A DNA stretch of 64,000 nt from Delphinapterus leucas (lineage: Eukaryota > Chordata > Mammalia > Artiodactyla > Monodontidae): contig NW_022098001.1 in the NCBI RefSeq assembly GCF_002288925.2, positions 11,498,495 to 11,562,494 on the forward strand, in the 5' to 3' direction. Both the position numbers and the translations under genes were made by a program. The notes under the pieces were generated by a model that worked only from the letters and a program-made list of their open reading frames with translations, made no database searches and was not told where the DNA came from. Positions 36,401-51,400 of this stretch are shown one piece after another; within the stretch, counting starts at the first letter, position 1, and the number at the start of each line of letters is the position of its first letter.

Positions 36401-39400
36401 AAGTGATTACAAGTGTGAAATGTGTTACAAAAAAGGAACTTCCTTCCTATATTTCTAAATTTACTACCATGAACAGGTATCCAGAGCCAGTATTACACAG
36501 TAACAGCATAGAGGTTAAGAGCATGGACCTCAGAGTCAAACAGACCTATATCTGAATATTGCTCTACCATTTAATAACTATGTGATTTTGGTCAAATGTC
36601 TCAATCTTAATTGGCTATGTACCAACTTCATAGGATTGTTGAAAGGATTATATTAGATACATGTAAAGCAGTTCATAGCAATGCAGTAAGTGCTCAATAA
36701 ATGGTACCTACTGCTTTTAATGTATCACTGATGACATTAACGATAGAAAGACAGTTTCTAAGCTATCAGGCATACACAATTAAGAATTTATTTCTCCCAA
36801 TCCTGATAAATCTCTCAATAAGATACACTTGGTTATGTTTTAATGCAGAAGTCATTTTTATAAGTAAATATGTATGTAGTATGGGACCTCCCGTACTAGT
36901 AGTATGGGACTTCCCTGGTGGTCCAGTGGGTAAGACTCTGTGCTCCCAATGCAGGGAGCCGAGGTTCGATCCTTGGTCGGGGAACTAGATCCCGCATGCA
37001 TGCCGCAACTAAGAGTTCACATGCCACAATTAAGAAGTCCGCATCCTGCAATTAAAGATCCCACATGCCGCAAGGAAGATCCCGAGTGCTGCAACTAAGA
37101 CCCAGCACAGACAAAAAAAAAAAAAAAAGTATCTAGTAGGTGTCTGGAACCAATTGCTCATCTTACACCAAGCATTCATTAAAAATATTATTAGGAGATC
37201 TGAATGCCAAAGCTGTCAACTGTTTTGCTTAAACCTCACAAATAAGAAACCCAGATTTGGAAAATTGCTGTCCATAAGCCTGGTCTCTTAGGGCTTCCTG
37301 TCGGAAAAAAACCTTTATTTTGTCAAAAAAAAAAAAAAAGTTTAAGGAAGTGAATGGGCACTATTTAACATATAAACTCTTTTCTTAATAAATACGGTGG
37401 TGGTGGGGGGTGAGGGATAAAAATCTAGTAAAGTACTCGGTAAAATTATCTTTTTTTGTAAAAGGCTTAGACAGCCATAAAGTTTGAGGAGTAACTGTAG
37501 CCTATGTTTCAACTTCTATCAGAACATTAATAGAAGCATAAATCTCTACAGGCTTTATAAAGCTTTATGGTGATTTTTCCACGTTTATTGATTTCAGGTT
37601 GGTTTTTATATAATTTTTAAATTAACTGGGATCAAATAAAGCTACTCCCCCCCACCCTCCCACTGCCCCTCACCCCCGACCTGTGGGATTTTAGTTCCCC
37701 AACCAGGGATCTAACTGGGGCCCTCGGCAGTGAAAGTGCAGAGTCCTAACCAGGGAATTCCTCAAATAAAACTACTTTAAAACAACAGATCAATCAACTA
37801 AGCCTAAAAATTGTCACCAGGAGACAACGCATAATTCTCAAGGTTCATGGGCCTAATGAACCTTAGTTTATTAGCACCAAGTATACATATACTTGGTGCT
37901 AATAATCTTAGTTTCCTTGAAACTATGTAGTACAGTTTCATTCATAGCATAGTTCCCTCCATTTATAGAGTAATTTCTCATTTCTTAAAATTCTCCCATT
38001 AGTTTGCCAAAGTCTTTCCAAAGAGCTTTATATTAGCTGTCTTTTCAAAATGGTAAGGAATTTGTCTCTCTATTGAATTTGCTTGTGAAATAATGTTTTA
38101 GGTTTAAGCATCCCATAGCTATTTTCCTTTTTATCTCAGTAAGAAAATGGTTGTCAGCTGTTTCTGGTCAGAACTTAATTCAGCATTAACTTTAATAAAA
38201 TAAAACAAATATGTTAGAAAGAATTTCTCTAGTGTTTAAACAGACAATTTACAAATTAACCCCACTGAGTAGACTAACTATGCTCCTAGAAGAATATCAT
38301 CAACAGCATCACAGCACTTACTGAATATTTACCATGTATCAGGCAGTGTTCTAAGGACTTTATAAGTATTATGTCACTTAATCCTCTCAACAAGTCTGTG
38401 AGGGAAGAAATATTATATTTACAGATGATGAAACTGAAGCACAGAAGAACAATGAAGCTAAGATTCGAACCCAGGTAGTCTGTCCTCAAAGCCCATGCTC
38501 TCAACCCATTCACTATGCTGCCGTTAACTCTTTCACTCTGGTGTGCCAACAAAAACAAAATTCTATTCAACATCTGACTTTTTACAGGGGTTATGACGAT
38601 ATTGTTCCTTTATGATCAAGATAATTGAATGATTAACATCTGTCTTTAAAAAACATTACCTTCTGTACTTTAGCATTTTTAACTTTATTTAAAAATTTTT
38701 TTTGGTCTCAATGCGCGGCATTCGGGATCTTAGTTCCCCAACCAGGGATCAAACCTGTGCCACCTGTGCCCCCTCCAGTGGGAGCGCAGAGTCTTACCAC
38801 TGGACTGCCAGGGAAGTTCCAGCATCTTAACTTTATATTCAAATGCTTGGGTAAATTCAATGCCTTTCTGCTAGATAATGATGTTTATGCCTCAAACCAG
38901 AGGGTCAATATATTAATCGTATCACATTGTTAAATGTAAAGATAGTATATATATATACTTTGTGGATTAGTAATCTCAAATACTTCATGCATTCTATAAA
39001 TTTAGAAGGAATAACTAAATTCACTGAGTACCAAAATTAGCGACATTAAAGAAGATAACACAAAAAATAAAATTCACAGAGAAAATGAGGTTAAAGAGTA
39101 ACTTTTACAATCACTCCTCAATTCTATTTTGCACATAGCAGATCATTCTTCCCGAAGTACAGACTGTTTCCTCCCCCACCCCCCCACAAAACAGTGCTTT
39201 CACATCCTTGTAATACTTTGTATTTATCTGATACTTTATAATTTTCAAAGAGCTTTCATGTTCACTCCCTCATTAAAACCTCATAACACTCTATGGAAGT
39301 AGATATGAAAGATTATTTGCTCTGTTTCACAGGTCAATTAATCTAGATTCCAAGGTAAGTGACAAAGTCCAAGACATATGAGGTACTATGTTTTAAAGTC

Positions 39401-42400
39401 AGGACTAGAACTAGGATCTACCTTCTAAACTAGTACTCTGACCCTTGGCTCCCTAATATTTAGCCAGCAATTCAAGGCTTTTCACAATATGGTCCTTCCT
39501 AATATACCTTTCCAACCTCACCTCCCTCAACTGTGCTTCAACGAATCTAACAGAGACTAGTCTAAGACTAATCTTTGGATTGTGTTGCAAGCATACCTTC
39601 ATGATCACAATCATCATCGAGGTTGTACCATGCAGTGGTTAAGAACATGAACTCTGGGGGCCAGACTACCAAAGTTTGATGCTAGCTCTTCCACTTAACT
39701 GTGTGGCTGGGGAAAATTAGATAACTTTTCTTTACCTCAGTTCCTTCAACTGGAAAGTGTGGGAAAAAAATAATACCTACCTCACAGAATTGTACTAAAC
39801 AAGCTAATAATATGCATAAGACTTAAACCATCTAGATCAGTGCCTGGCACAGTCAGGTGTTTGCTTTTATTATTAGTACTATTGAACACCTGTGTATAAA
39901 ACACTGCACTAGGTACTGAGGATAAGGAAAGTCCTGTTTCCAGAGGGTTTTAAATTCTAACATTTAAGGTTGTGGGGGGGAAAAAAAATCTGTTTTTTGT
40001 TTTTTTTTTTTTAATGAAGATGGTATGAACTTTCTGAACATAAAAACCATATTCTTCTTTTTCCCTTCCTCTTTTTTTGTGACTCTTGCCTTTAACTTTC
40101 CTATGCTTCTACTGGAAATTAGACTAAGAAAATGGTTTTCTACCAATATAAAAACGTGCATACCTCATGAATTCAAAGCCATTCCTGTATATTCTATTTA
40201 CTCTATTATATTAAAACTAGGAAAAGAAATAGAACATTCATTTAAAACAATTTAAAAACTAGACAAACTACAGAGCAATTATAAGAAAACTTCACGTTTA
40301 AATATTGCCTCAATCATGAAAAGTGAATTTAGTTTTAATTCTACAGGTATTCAATAGTCAGTTTACAAGTAGTACACATTTGGTATTAAACTATATTACT
40401 ATGACCTAAAAGGTGAAAAATTAGGATTAAAATTAAAACATAAAGCATGAATTAGGGTGCTAGAAAGAAAATTCTGAAAACAAAAACAAAAACAAACTGA
40501 TAATTTTTAAAAGGACATACTTAACCCAGACCATTCATCATCGATATATGGTTGATTACGGCTAACATCCCACTGATAATCAGAAGTGGTAGACTGAGAA
40601 ACTGGCTCAGCAGTAGACCCTTAAATGAAAACGAATGCAATAAAATTAAAAATGGAATTTTCTAATGATGTTTCATAACAATAGTTCTATACTTTGCACA
40701 CGAAGACTTAATTATTTTTTATTTCTCCTAAAAGGAAAACTGCAGACATCAGAAAAAGAGTTAAGATAAAGAAAAGCAGAATTGAGGGTAATTTTAGATT
40801 AAGCACGATAATCACTGGATTGAATTCACTGATCAGAAATATATTTTTTCCCTAGTACCAATCCATTAGATTTTGTCTTTTATAATATATACTTCAAACC
40901 AGGTATCTACAAATTTCAAGAAGTCAAAGAAAAATTGTTTTATTTTTCTTCTTCATGAAAAATAATAAAGCATAAAAGAAATACTGGAAATTTCAGAGTA
41001 TGCCTATATCCTTAGAACCCTGAAGGACACAACTAGAAAATGTCTGAGCTTGCTAGAACCTTCTGCCTAAGAAAAAATAAAAGAAATAGATGACTAGCTA
41101 GAGAGGTGAGGCAGAAAGAAGCCAAAGAGAATAAGACAGTTGTGCTGGTGGTTTAGAGACCAAGGTAAGTTCAAGTGCACTTAAAAGCAAGAGAATATTA
41201 TCTTCTAAATTTTTTCTGTTTTTACTTTTTTAGGAGGTGGGGAATAGGTGGGGTGAGTGGGGTCACACAGTCCTTTAGCAATATGATGAAAGCTGTGGTT
41301 GGACTACTGTCTAGGACTTACACAAAGTTTTGCATATAAATTAAAGGATGCCAGGTCAAAAATCCTTGGCTCTATAGCCATAAATTCGTTTTAGAATAGA
41401 AATGTAAAGCAGTGGTTTTCCATCAGGGATTTATATACCCCAGACCTTCTGAATCAGAATTTGCACATGTTTTGGAATCCTTCTTAGGTGACTGTGATAT
41501 TCACTTTGCATTTAGAGCCACTGATAAAGAAAGGGTGAAGAAGAATACCTGTTAGTATAAAAGACACTTCCCCTCACAAAAGTCCTTACACACTTATAAA
41601 TTTTCACTAGGTTATAGATGATCTCACTAGCCTTCCACTAATATGCTTGAAATATACTCAAAACAGTTATATATTTTAAATATAAATTTTGAGAAATGGA
41701 GTAACCCTATAAAATTCATATATAAATAGCACATTAGCTGCTTAGAAAGACTACAGTAACACTGTTGCTATTTCTTTAGCAGCTTTCTCTGAATATATGA
41801 ATAGAATAGCATCTGTGTTGTACAAAGTCACCAAATGAAGGAAGAAATTAACTTGTACCTCTGGAACTAAAATGTAGCCTATGAGACCAAGGGTTGGCAA
41901 ACTACAACTCATAGGCCAGATCTAACCATCCCTTTTTTGTATGGCCCATGAACCAAGAACAGTTTTTATATTTTTAAATGGTTGAAAAAAAAATCAAAAG
42001 AACAATATTTCAGAACCAGACACACTCATTTGGTTTATGTATTGCCTCTAGCTGCTTTACTGCTACAATGGCAGAATTAAGTAGTTGCAACAGAAGACGG
42101 TATGGCCCACAAAGCCTAAAATATTTGCTATTGGGCCCTTTACAGAAGAAGTTTGCTGACCTCTATTCTAGACTAGGTGACTCCAGACACTGTGGAACTA
42201 CAAGATTAGTACTGGGTCCATGAATTCCAACGTGAACTAAACATTACAAAACTAAATGTGTCCCATGTTTATGTAGTATTTGTTAAGTATATATAGCATC
42301 TATATTATTAATAAAAGGCATATCCATGTAAGTAATGCTGAATTATAGTAGTTTAGTAGTAATAATGAATTTTCTAACTCAACAGATACTCAGAGGGTCC

Positions 42401-45400
42401 ACATAACCCGAAAGCTATAAACTCATGATGAATAAGGGCAGATAGAAATAAAATGCCAAACTGCAAGTAGAATTATGGTAGGGGTAAACTAGTAACAGAA
42501 GAGTGTCATGGCCTTGAAGGGAAGGCCTTCTATTTGCATTCGTCTGTGTGCCAACACACTTTCAGTTAAGTTAGGCCACAAAATCTTCCAATCTCCACCA
42601 CAAAAAGGAACTAAGCCACCTGCAGGTTAAGAATTTAGGTCTTTCTTTATTAAGGCCTCTGCTACTTTATACTGTATATCTATAATTTATGTGGATAGCA
42701 GTACTTGACTCTGATTATTTTTTTCAAATAGCAAGTGCTAAAATTAAACAGAAATTTTTTTTGTTAACTAAATGAAAGACTGTTTTCACATACCAGAAAC
42801 AGCAGAGTTAAGTGTGAGAGATGCAAAAGAAGCAGAATTCTGTTCAGAGGTATTCATTCCCCTATCCACACTAGACCAAGCAGCTGTTAAAATAAAGAAT
42901 GTCACTTGGAACCTTCAATTTGCAATGAAACTTGAAAGATACGTACAGATTTATAACTATGATAAAAATATTTAAAGATACCCTTAGAAATCAGAACCAC
43001 CTAATATGGCAATAGCTACCATTTATTGAATGTCTATTATGTACTGGGCTCTTTACACCAACTACTTCGAGTCCTTAGGGCAGCCCTGCTAGGCAAAGTT
43101 TCAGAGCAGTTACGTGACCTGCTGACAGAAAACACCCAAGCCATGATTGGAACTTAAACCTACTTTCCAAGCCCATGTTCCTTCTCTGCTATAGCAAGCT
43201 ACCCTATCATCTACCACAATTAAGCTACTAGTTTGGATCAGGCACTGTAACTTGGTACTTCACACTCATTATAGCCAATCCTTACAACTACTTGAATATG
43301 GGATTCACACAGGTTAGATAACTAGCCTAATATCCATAAAAGCTTGTATGTGGAAAAATAGGGATTCATACCAAATAGGTCTGTCTGAACTAGGAACAAG
43401 CTCATTCCACTACACCATGATATCTTCTCAACATTTTAAAGCAATTGCCTACTTACGTATGAGTATTTTAAGGAACATATATACATCCATGAGACAAGTC
43501 ACATCTGTCTCTTCTCAGCAACTCACTGCAAACCTCATTTAATATAGTTCCCTTTCAATTTCAATAAAGGTCCTAATCCATCTAAGCAGGAACTCTAATC
43601 TGCTGCTTAAGTTTGTCTACAGCAACATTAAGCAAGTGCTACCAACTAATTTATGTACTAATTATGAAAATGCTACATAGGTTTTAAAAGTAAATTGCAA
43701 ATATCTCAAAAGGTCATGGTTCTTAAGATTACTTGATAAAATTTAACCATTTCTTTTATTAAGTGTGAAAGGATGCTTTCTTAGCATAGAAATTTATGCT
43801 TTTATTACTGCTGAAAACGAGGCTAGGAATTTAGGGACTGTCTCTTCTTCCAAAAAAATTTTGGTATTTCTACACAATTTTTGGACATTGCAGGGGAAGA
43901 GGGGAGGACAAGCTGAAGAACAATATTAGCAAATGATATAGAGTCTGCTTCTTCGGGATGTTAGTCAACATGAGTTTTTCTAAGCTTACAAGTGATGGGA
44001 AAAGCAAGTAACATGCAAAGAAACAGTTCTTTCTACTTAAACACTAAAAACTCTGTAATGTCTATTGCTCCCCCAAACGAAAATAAACCAAGCAAAACAT
44101 ATCTGCAACAAGCACAACAGAAAAGATTATATGTTTAATGCACAAGGAATTACAACTTAAAGCACAAAAAACAGAGGCCATTACACAAATGGGCAAAGAA
44201 CATGAACAGACAATTTACAAAAGAAACAGAAATGATCAACAAAGTCGTGAAAAACACTCAACCTCATTAGTGATTTTAAAAAGTTAACCAAAACAATTTA
44301 TGTATTTTTTCCTTATCAAATTAGAAAAGATTAAAAAAATAAGAATACTCAACCTTGGTAAGCATACGATAAATGGCACTCATACTGATGCTGACAGGAT
44401 AAATTAGAATTCTCCTAGAAAATACTTTGACAACATGTCGTAGAGTAAACATTCATATTTCCTTTAATCCAATAATATCACTTCCAAGAATCTATCCTAA
44501 AGAAATAACCCCCAAACAAATATATTCAATGCAACGTCATTTACATTTCTTTAAAAAAAGAAGTTATTTCTCCGATAATACGGGAATAGTGAAATAGTTT
44601 ATGCTATGTTTACACAATGTATCACATGGTCATTAAATAAAATACAGAAAGTAAAGAAAATGTTTGAGGCACAATATTAAGTGAGGGAGGAGGAACACAA
44701 AAATGCATGTATGATTTGGATTGTGTAAAAAAACCAAAATGAAACCCACAGAATTGTACACAGGGAAAAAAAAAAAAAAGGACCATAAGGAAATATATGG
44801 TTGTCACTGGGTAATGTATAACAGTGGGTTTTTCCTTCTCTTTTTGCAGTTTTCCATATTAAATATGGATTTCTTTTCTATAACACATGCACACACAAAC
44901 ACACCTGAAATTAAGTTGCTTTTAACTCGATGGCTCTCAACAGAAATAAGCTTCTCACTACTAGTCTTTATCTTTAGAATCCAGGGGAAAAATTAATTAC
45001 AAACAGGCATTTTGTAGACTGTAAAACAGTATATAAATTGATGCTATAAACTGTATCTCCATTTACTATTTTTATTTAAACTCAATAGTGGAACTGTTGA
45101 AATCAGTCAAAAAGTCTGCTTACACATTACTCTTATTACATCACTAAAAATACACAATTATATCAGTTAGCTAGACTGATAATCAAATGTGATAAAAGCA
45201 AGTGAAATAATTAAAGAGTAAATAATAAATGCTATTATTCACTTATTTAGTTCCCATTTTGCTCCATGTGAAGGATGTGAGATGAGTTAATCTATATTCT
45301 TTCTGTATAGCGTGACTAATTTTTCTACTAATGGATCTGTTTTTCATTCTTGGAAAATTTTAAATGTACCAGATAGGCATTTTAAACAAACTTAAAATTT

Positions 45401-48400
45401 TCTAACAGTTCTTACCAATGCCAGAAAATATTGATCGGTCACTCCAACTCCTTCCCCAGTCTTTTCCATTTGCATTAGCATCTCCACCGTCTTGACCCCA
45501 AGCAGATGGTTCAGTTTTCCTCTTGCCTGCAGAAGGAGGTGAAACAGAGTTCCACTTCTCCTCACCTGCACTGATCTGTGAGGAGAGTTTTACAGACTTT
45601 TCATTCCAGCCTCCTCCATTTACAGTGAGGTTTTCATTCAATCCTGAAGAAACTTAAAGAAAAGAAAATAAAGATTAAAAATGGATACACGACTCCCTGT
45701 TAAAACTGGGATATTTTCAAGTTTCTGTAATTGCTTGATTTATATTTTTATTTATCCTCTATATAGCTCAACCTTTAAAGATAAAATGAAGAATTTAAAA
45801 AGTGACATGACCACCATGGATGACTGCTAATTTAAAAACTATGAGTATGTTTGAACTTAATATATATACTAATTATGTTTTCAAAAGCAGACTGACTTGC
45901 TCAAAAGAAGTAAAACAGAGCAAAGAAGAAAACACATATTCTGGTATACTCAGAATACTCACCCACTAAGAACATAAAGACTTCTCCTTAGTTACATGCT
46001 CTTTCCTTAAATATTTATATATAGTATATTAAATAATACTCACACTCTCTATATGGTATAAGGCAGTGATTCTAAAACCTGGCTGCACATTAAAATCAAA
46101 TGAAAAATTTCTTGGGCTTCCCTGGTGGTGCAGTGGTTGAGAGTGCCTGCTGATGTAGGGGACACGGGTTCGTGCCCTGGTCCGGGAAGATCCCACATGC
46201 TGCTGAGCGGCTAGGCCCATGAAAAAAAAAAAAAAGCCTTGAAACAAATGAAAAATTTCTTAAAAGTAGACACTGGAGCCTCAGCCCAAACCAATCAAAA
46301 TCAGAATCTCTAGGGATAGAGTCCAGGCATCATTATGTTTGTGTGTATACATTTATATGCAGGTATATGTACACATGTGTATGTATTATCTGTGTTGTGT
46401 ATATATATATACACACACACACAAATACACATAGGTGTGTGTATGTAAGTACATGTTTCTTTTTATATACGTGTGTGGTTTTCTAAGCTTCCTAGATGGC
46501 TGTAATGTGTAGCCAGGATTGAGAACCATGAGAATGAAGGAAGCTGACAGTGTTAAGAACAAGCCTGAAACGAGAAGGTGCTTCTTCATTTGTGAATTTA
46601 CGTTTTACTACACTTTAGATTTTAGGAAAGGTATATCATTCTCTACTTAATTCAATCTTTATCATAAATTAGTAAATAAAATATATTTTCTATTTGTGAA
46701 GTACTGCATAACTCTATACTATAGTCCATTTATTATGAAATATTTGATACTGTTCAGGAAGCAGTTTAGAAGATTATAGGTATTAAGGCTTCTTATCTAA
46801 TTTCAGGGGTAAAGTCTTTTATCCCATATATGCCTATATCAAACCCAAGTCCTGAAAAAAAAAATCTTTTTCTCTATTAGCTTAAACAATGCAAGCAAGA
46901 ATCAAAATTGCATATAAACTATTAACTATTAATTGCATAACTATTAAAGAATGTTTTTACATATAGGGGAGAGGGAGAAACAACTAGAATATACCAAAGA
47001 CTGTTAGAAGTGGGAGTGATTTTTCTGTTTATCTATTTTCTAAAATCTCTGAACTGTGATTATGTTACTTTAGTAATTAAAATCATTTCTAAGCCTTTTT
47101 TTTCTTTCTGTGTCATTCATGTGAGGAAAGAGACATACATATAAGTTTCTATCTTGATGGGCCTTCAATTTAAGTTACATGTAATTTCTCTCACCCTGAA
47201 GTGTAGAATCTCCTTTTCCAGACTTAAAGTTGCTAACTTGAACATTTAGATGAGAATCACCTGGTTGAAATAGAAATAAAATTTATTTAATACTAAATAG
47301 GCCACTATGCACATTAAGTAAGGAGTAACATACAAATTAATTTTTACTAATTATTTATCATAAATTGCTCCTTTAAGTACTAAAGTCTTACACTAGAAAA
47401 GAGCCACTTTTTACTCACAGCATATTTCACATGTTCTTAAGGAATTGAGCTCTTTAGTTATCATATTCTTAGTCAACTAAAATGCCAAAAAAGGACCTGG
47501 AAAATTGCCCAAGTATATATAGAGTCTCCTGTTCTATAATGGTTATCAAGATTCTTTAAAGTAGGAATTGGAGAACTGGGCTCTGTAATTGGATTCAACT
47601 TTGCCACCTCTCAGCAATACCAGCTAGGTGCCTTTTCAACAATCCTGGAAGCAAACACATCAACTTAGAAGAATTTTGCCAATATCTGGAGCAGGACTTA
47701 GGAAATATGGCAAGCGGTAAGACTACATGTTATGACAAAGATACTATTTCTCTGACGCTGAAAAGCATAATGATCACAATGTATCAAAAACCCAGCATGA
47801 CACAGGATTGTGCTAGCAAGGAAGGCATGCACAAGACAGTGAAAAGGAGTCACCAACAGAAACACTACAGCATGGCTAACATGTGACAGTGAAAATGGAT
47901 AAGCAGAAGTCACTGCTGTACCACAGCAATAAATTCCACCAAATCATCAAGCAAAAAAGTAAAAGACACCAAGGCTAAGACAGAGGTTTGGAGACAAGTG
48001 GGAGGTGCTGGCAATTAATGAAAAGGTGAAGTAAGAAAAGTCAAATGCCTGAAGCAAGATGAACAGCATCACTCTGTAGACTGATGTCTCCAGGGTAAAA
48101 GTGATGGCAATGTAAGAACTATCAAGAAGCCATCAGTATTGGATAGTATGAACATGTGAAATACTTGGGAAGAACATTAGCTCAATAATGTTTGCAGTTC
48201 CAGTCTAGCTTTATCAAACACCTACAGCATTCTCAAAAAGTTGGGGTGCTAAGAAATCCAGATAGAACCTGCATTATCCAGAACATGCTTGTTTCATCTT
48301 GGAATGAAAAGAATGGTGACAAGTCATTTCATTTAATGAATGTCCACTATAAAAAATGGAGATGTTAGGGAGTTGCGGCAAAGCAATACACGTGAGAAAA

Positions 48401-51400
48401 AAGCAGCAATCATTCTCTCATGTGACGAGGCAGAAAGGCAATTTTAATTTAACAGGCCATTCATTAGTCAGTATGTAACAAGTAACACTGCTGGTATCAG
48501 GTAAACCAACACGTGGTCCACAGTACTCTCACGAAGAAGGGTATATCAGCACAATGATGTAAGCAGTTTAAAATAGCCAGATTTTGACGTAATGATATTT
48601 TGTACATCTGATTAAAAGGAGTTGGATTTGATGTATCACTCTTATGTTCCACTAATATACCTTTATTCTTCTTGGAACCAACAGGAAATGATGCAGTTGT
48701 AACTTGCTCGGTGGTAACTGTGATGGTATTTTCTATCCCAGGGATAGTTGAATCCAATGAACCAGAATCAGACTGCACCTTATCACGTTTACGCTGCTGT
48801 CGTTTCTCTCTGTGACTAATTTTAGTTTCCCAGGCTCCTGACATAGCCCCAGAAAAAAAAACGTTATTCAGTAAGGGGAAGACAAAAAAGTTGTAGTTTT
48901 TGGGGGAAAACATGGTGGGGCATCTGAAGTATGATAAATTTAGATATTAAACTAAAAACCAAGAGTGCTGATTATACTAATTTATCCTGTGAATTTATGC
49001 TAATCTCGCTGTTCTAGGCAGCTAACTGCCATTATTTATTCTGGTAATTTTTATCAGATCTGTCATCTGTGGTTTAGAAAAAATTGATGTAAGTTATCTT
49101 GCATATTTTTTATCTTGTTGGATAGTACTAGTAGGGGAGTGTTATATACACTTACTAATAAATGGGTTTATTAGGTGAGGACAATAAATGGCTTACTTAA
49201 GAATTTCGTACCCAGCCTTCTAGGGATGGTATATTTAAGAACAATGGGAAAAAAATCAAACCACGTTTCTAGGAAACAAAGACAAAACGAACGGCTTTTA
49301 AATTGCTCAAGATATTGGGCTAGACCTTAAATTTCAAGGCAGTTCCCTTCAAGGAAAGCATTATTAGATACTTAAATAATTTAGGGGAAAAACGTGTCTC
49401 CTAACAATGTCACAGATGTGTACACTAAAATCTATAGTTATTAAAAAGAAGAGCCAGATAAAAGATTACGCGAAACAAATGCAGCTTTTATATAATGCAC
49501 CTTGGTAAAAAAGGATTAAAAATTTTTCTACAGTCCTTTCACTTGCTCAAGTACCTTCATCAACTTCCTTTCCATCATGGCGTGAACTGTTTTGCACTGC
49601 TTTAGCATCTGACTTTGATTTCTTCTTATTTTTCTTTGACTGAAAGTAAAATAGAATGTTACTTAATATTTCATTATGTTTTTGAAAAGGTAGGAGTCAG
49701 TAAAATACATAATGAAATGTATGATGCTGACAACCAAAAAAATTTAATGTTTGATTAAAAAACTTAACATATTAAATGGCAATAATAGTATGAGGTTACC
49801 ATTTATTCAGTGGTTACTATATAAGTACGTTACATTCAATTCTTTATTCCTTAAAAAAAGCTCACTAGAAAGGTATTATTCCCATTTTAGAGATTAGGAA
49901 ACAAAGACTTAGAGATGTTAAATATTAAATAGGCTGTCTGGGTTGCATTAAGTTAATAAATTAGGAAATAGGTCTATCTGGCTCCAAAGTCTGTGCCCTT
50001 AGACATCATGCTATCCTAACTTACATCATAAATAAGGTACTATAACATGATGTTTTCAGAGCAATAAAACGAAAACCTATTGCTAGTGGTCAGAAGGAAA
50101 ATGATGTACTGATTATTGGTTTCTTGATTTCGTAAAGCAGATTGTTGGCATACTCTTCGTATAACAAATTAATGAGTCAACTGTACAAAATAGGTAATAT
50201 TTTGTCAGTTTCCAAGCAGTGTGAAAATACCTAAGATTTGTATATGGTAGATGTGTAGTAATTCATTAAAGAAAAAACACCCACCCATATACAAGATATG
50301 GACATTTTTGGAATGGCTTTCCAATTCCCTTTGCTTTCTCCTCTCAAAAGGTTACTAAAAACTTCATGAAGCCATGATTTCTATATTTAGATAAGTGTTT
50401 CCAGAAGAGAACTAATATTTAGAAACATAGATTTTATTTATACTTCGTATTCACTCATTTAACTATTTACCGAGATTGGCTATGTATGTATTATTGTGCA
50501 CTATCTTAAAGTTAAGTTTACAACTAAAAAGAAATAGGGTAAGCAGTAACTGACCGTTTGAGTAAGCAGTAAATGATAGCTAATTGCTTCTTATCAAGAA
50601 ACTACTTGCAAATATTCTCAAGTGGCATGGGAATACATAAAAACTATTAAAATGTTTTCTTACGTTCCCCATAGTTGACATGCATCTGTTTCTTTGCATG
50701 TTCTCATTATCATTAACATGTATCATGTTTAAGGTACTGGTTTATTACCTCTACCAAACCAGGCTCATATCCACTTAAAAAAAATTGAGATATCTTTTTC
50801 AGTGTAGTTCAGTGTAGTTCAGCGGTTTTCAGTATCTTCGAAGTTGCACAACTATCACTGGTATCTAATTCCAGAACATTTTCATCATCCCTAAAAAGAA
50901 ACCTGGGACCCATTAGCAGTCACTCCCTACTACCTTTTCCCCACTGGCACCCACCACTAATCTACTTTCTGTATCTCATATCCACTCTTAAGTAAAGATG
51001 TAACACACTGAGCATCTATCAGTTACAATCTAGAGCAAGGGTCAGCAACCTTTTTCTTTCTTTCTTTCTTTTTTTTTGGCCGTGTGGCTTGTGGGAATCT
51101 CAGTTCCCCAACCAGGGATTGAACCCACATCCTTGGCAGTGAAAGCGCAGAGTCCTAACTACTGAACCGCCAGGGAATTCCCAGCAAACTTTTTCTATAA
51201 AGGATAAAACAGTAAATATTTTAGGCTTTGCAGGCCGTATGGTTCTATATGTAGCAACCAAATAATTCTGCTGCTGTAACATGAAAGTAGCCATATACCA
51301 TATATAATTAAATGGGTGTGACTGTGTTCCAGTAAAACTGCATTTCTAAAAATAGGAATCTGGCTGAATTTGGGGGTCAGAGTTTGCCAACCCCTGATCT

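Larger units (their letters stand above)
34770..40520 (-). other. MTDH intron 7
   Basis: About 5.75 kb. Holds one plus-strand and two minus-strand SINEs, several MIRs and a perfect 18-bp hairpin at 37868-37905. No other gene seen. Confidence 0.9.
40620..45415 (-). other. MTDH intron 6
   Basis: About 4.8 kb and free of CHR SINEs. Holds a hAT-type MER element (41892-42174), a MER-like fragment around 41405-41525 and MIR copies near 43010-43420. No other gene seen. Confidence 0.9.
46066..46550 (+). repeat. MER5A element, interrupted
   Basis: Ends 'cagtgattctaaaacctggctg' like and 'gtagccaggattgagaacca' are MER5A terminal inverted repeats; 'aatcagaatctctaggga' is its centre. Split by a SINE (46114-46244) and by a TG/TA/CA-rich repeat (46335-46480). 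Confidence 0.8.
45653..47194 (-). other. MTDH intron 5
   Basis: About 1.5 kb. Contains a MER5A element broken by a SINE and by a TG/TA-rich microsatellite. Confidence 0.9.

Noticed and set aside
48497..48913. 138-codon minus-strand frame around exon 4
   Set aside because: Exon 4 is 48661-48837; both ends of the frame are intron sequence beyond good splice sites.
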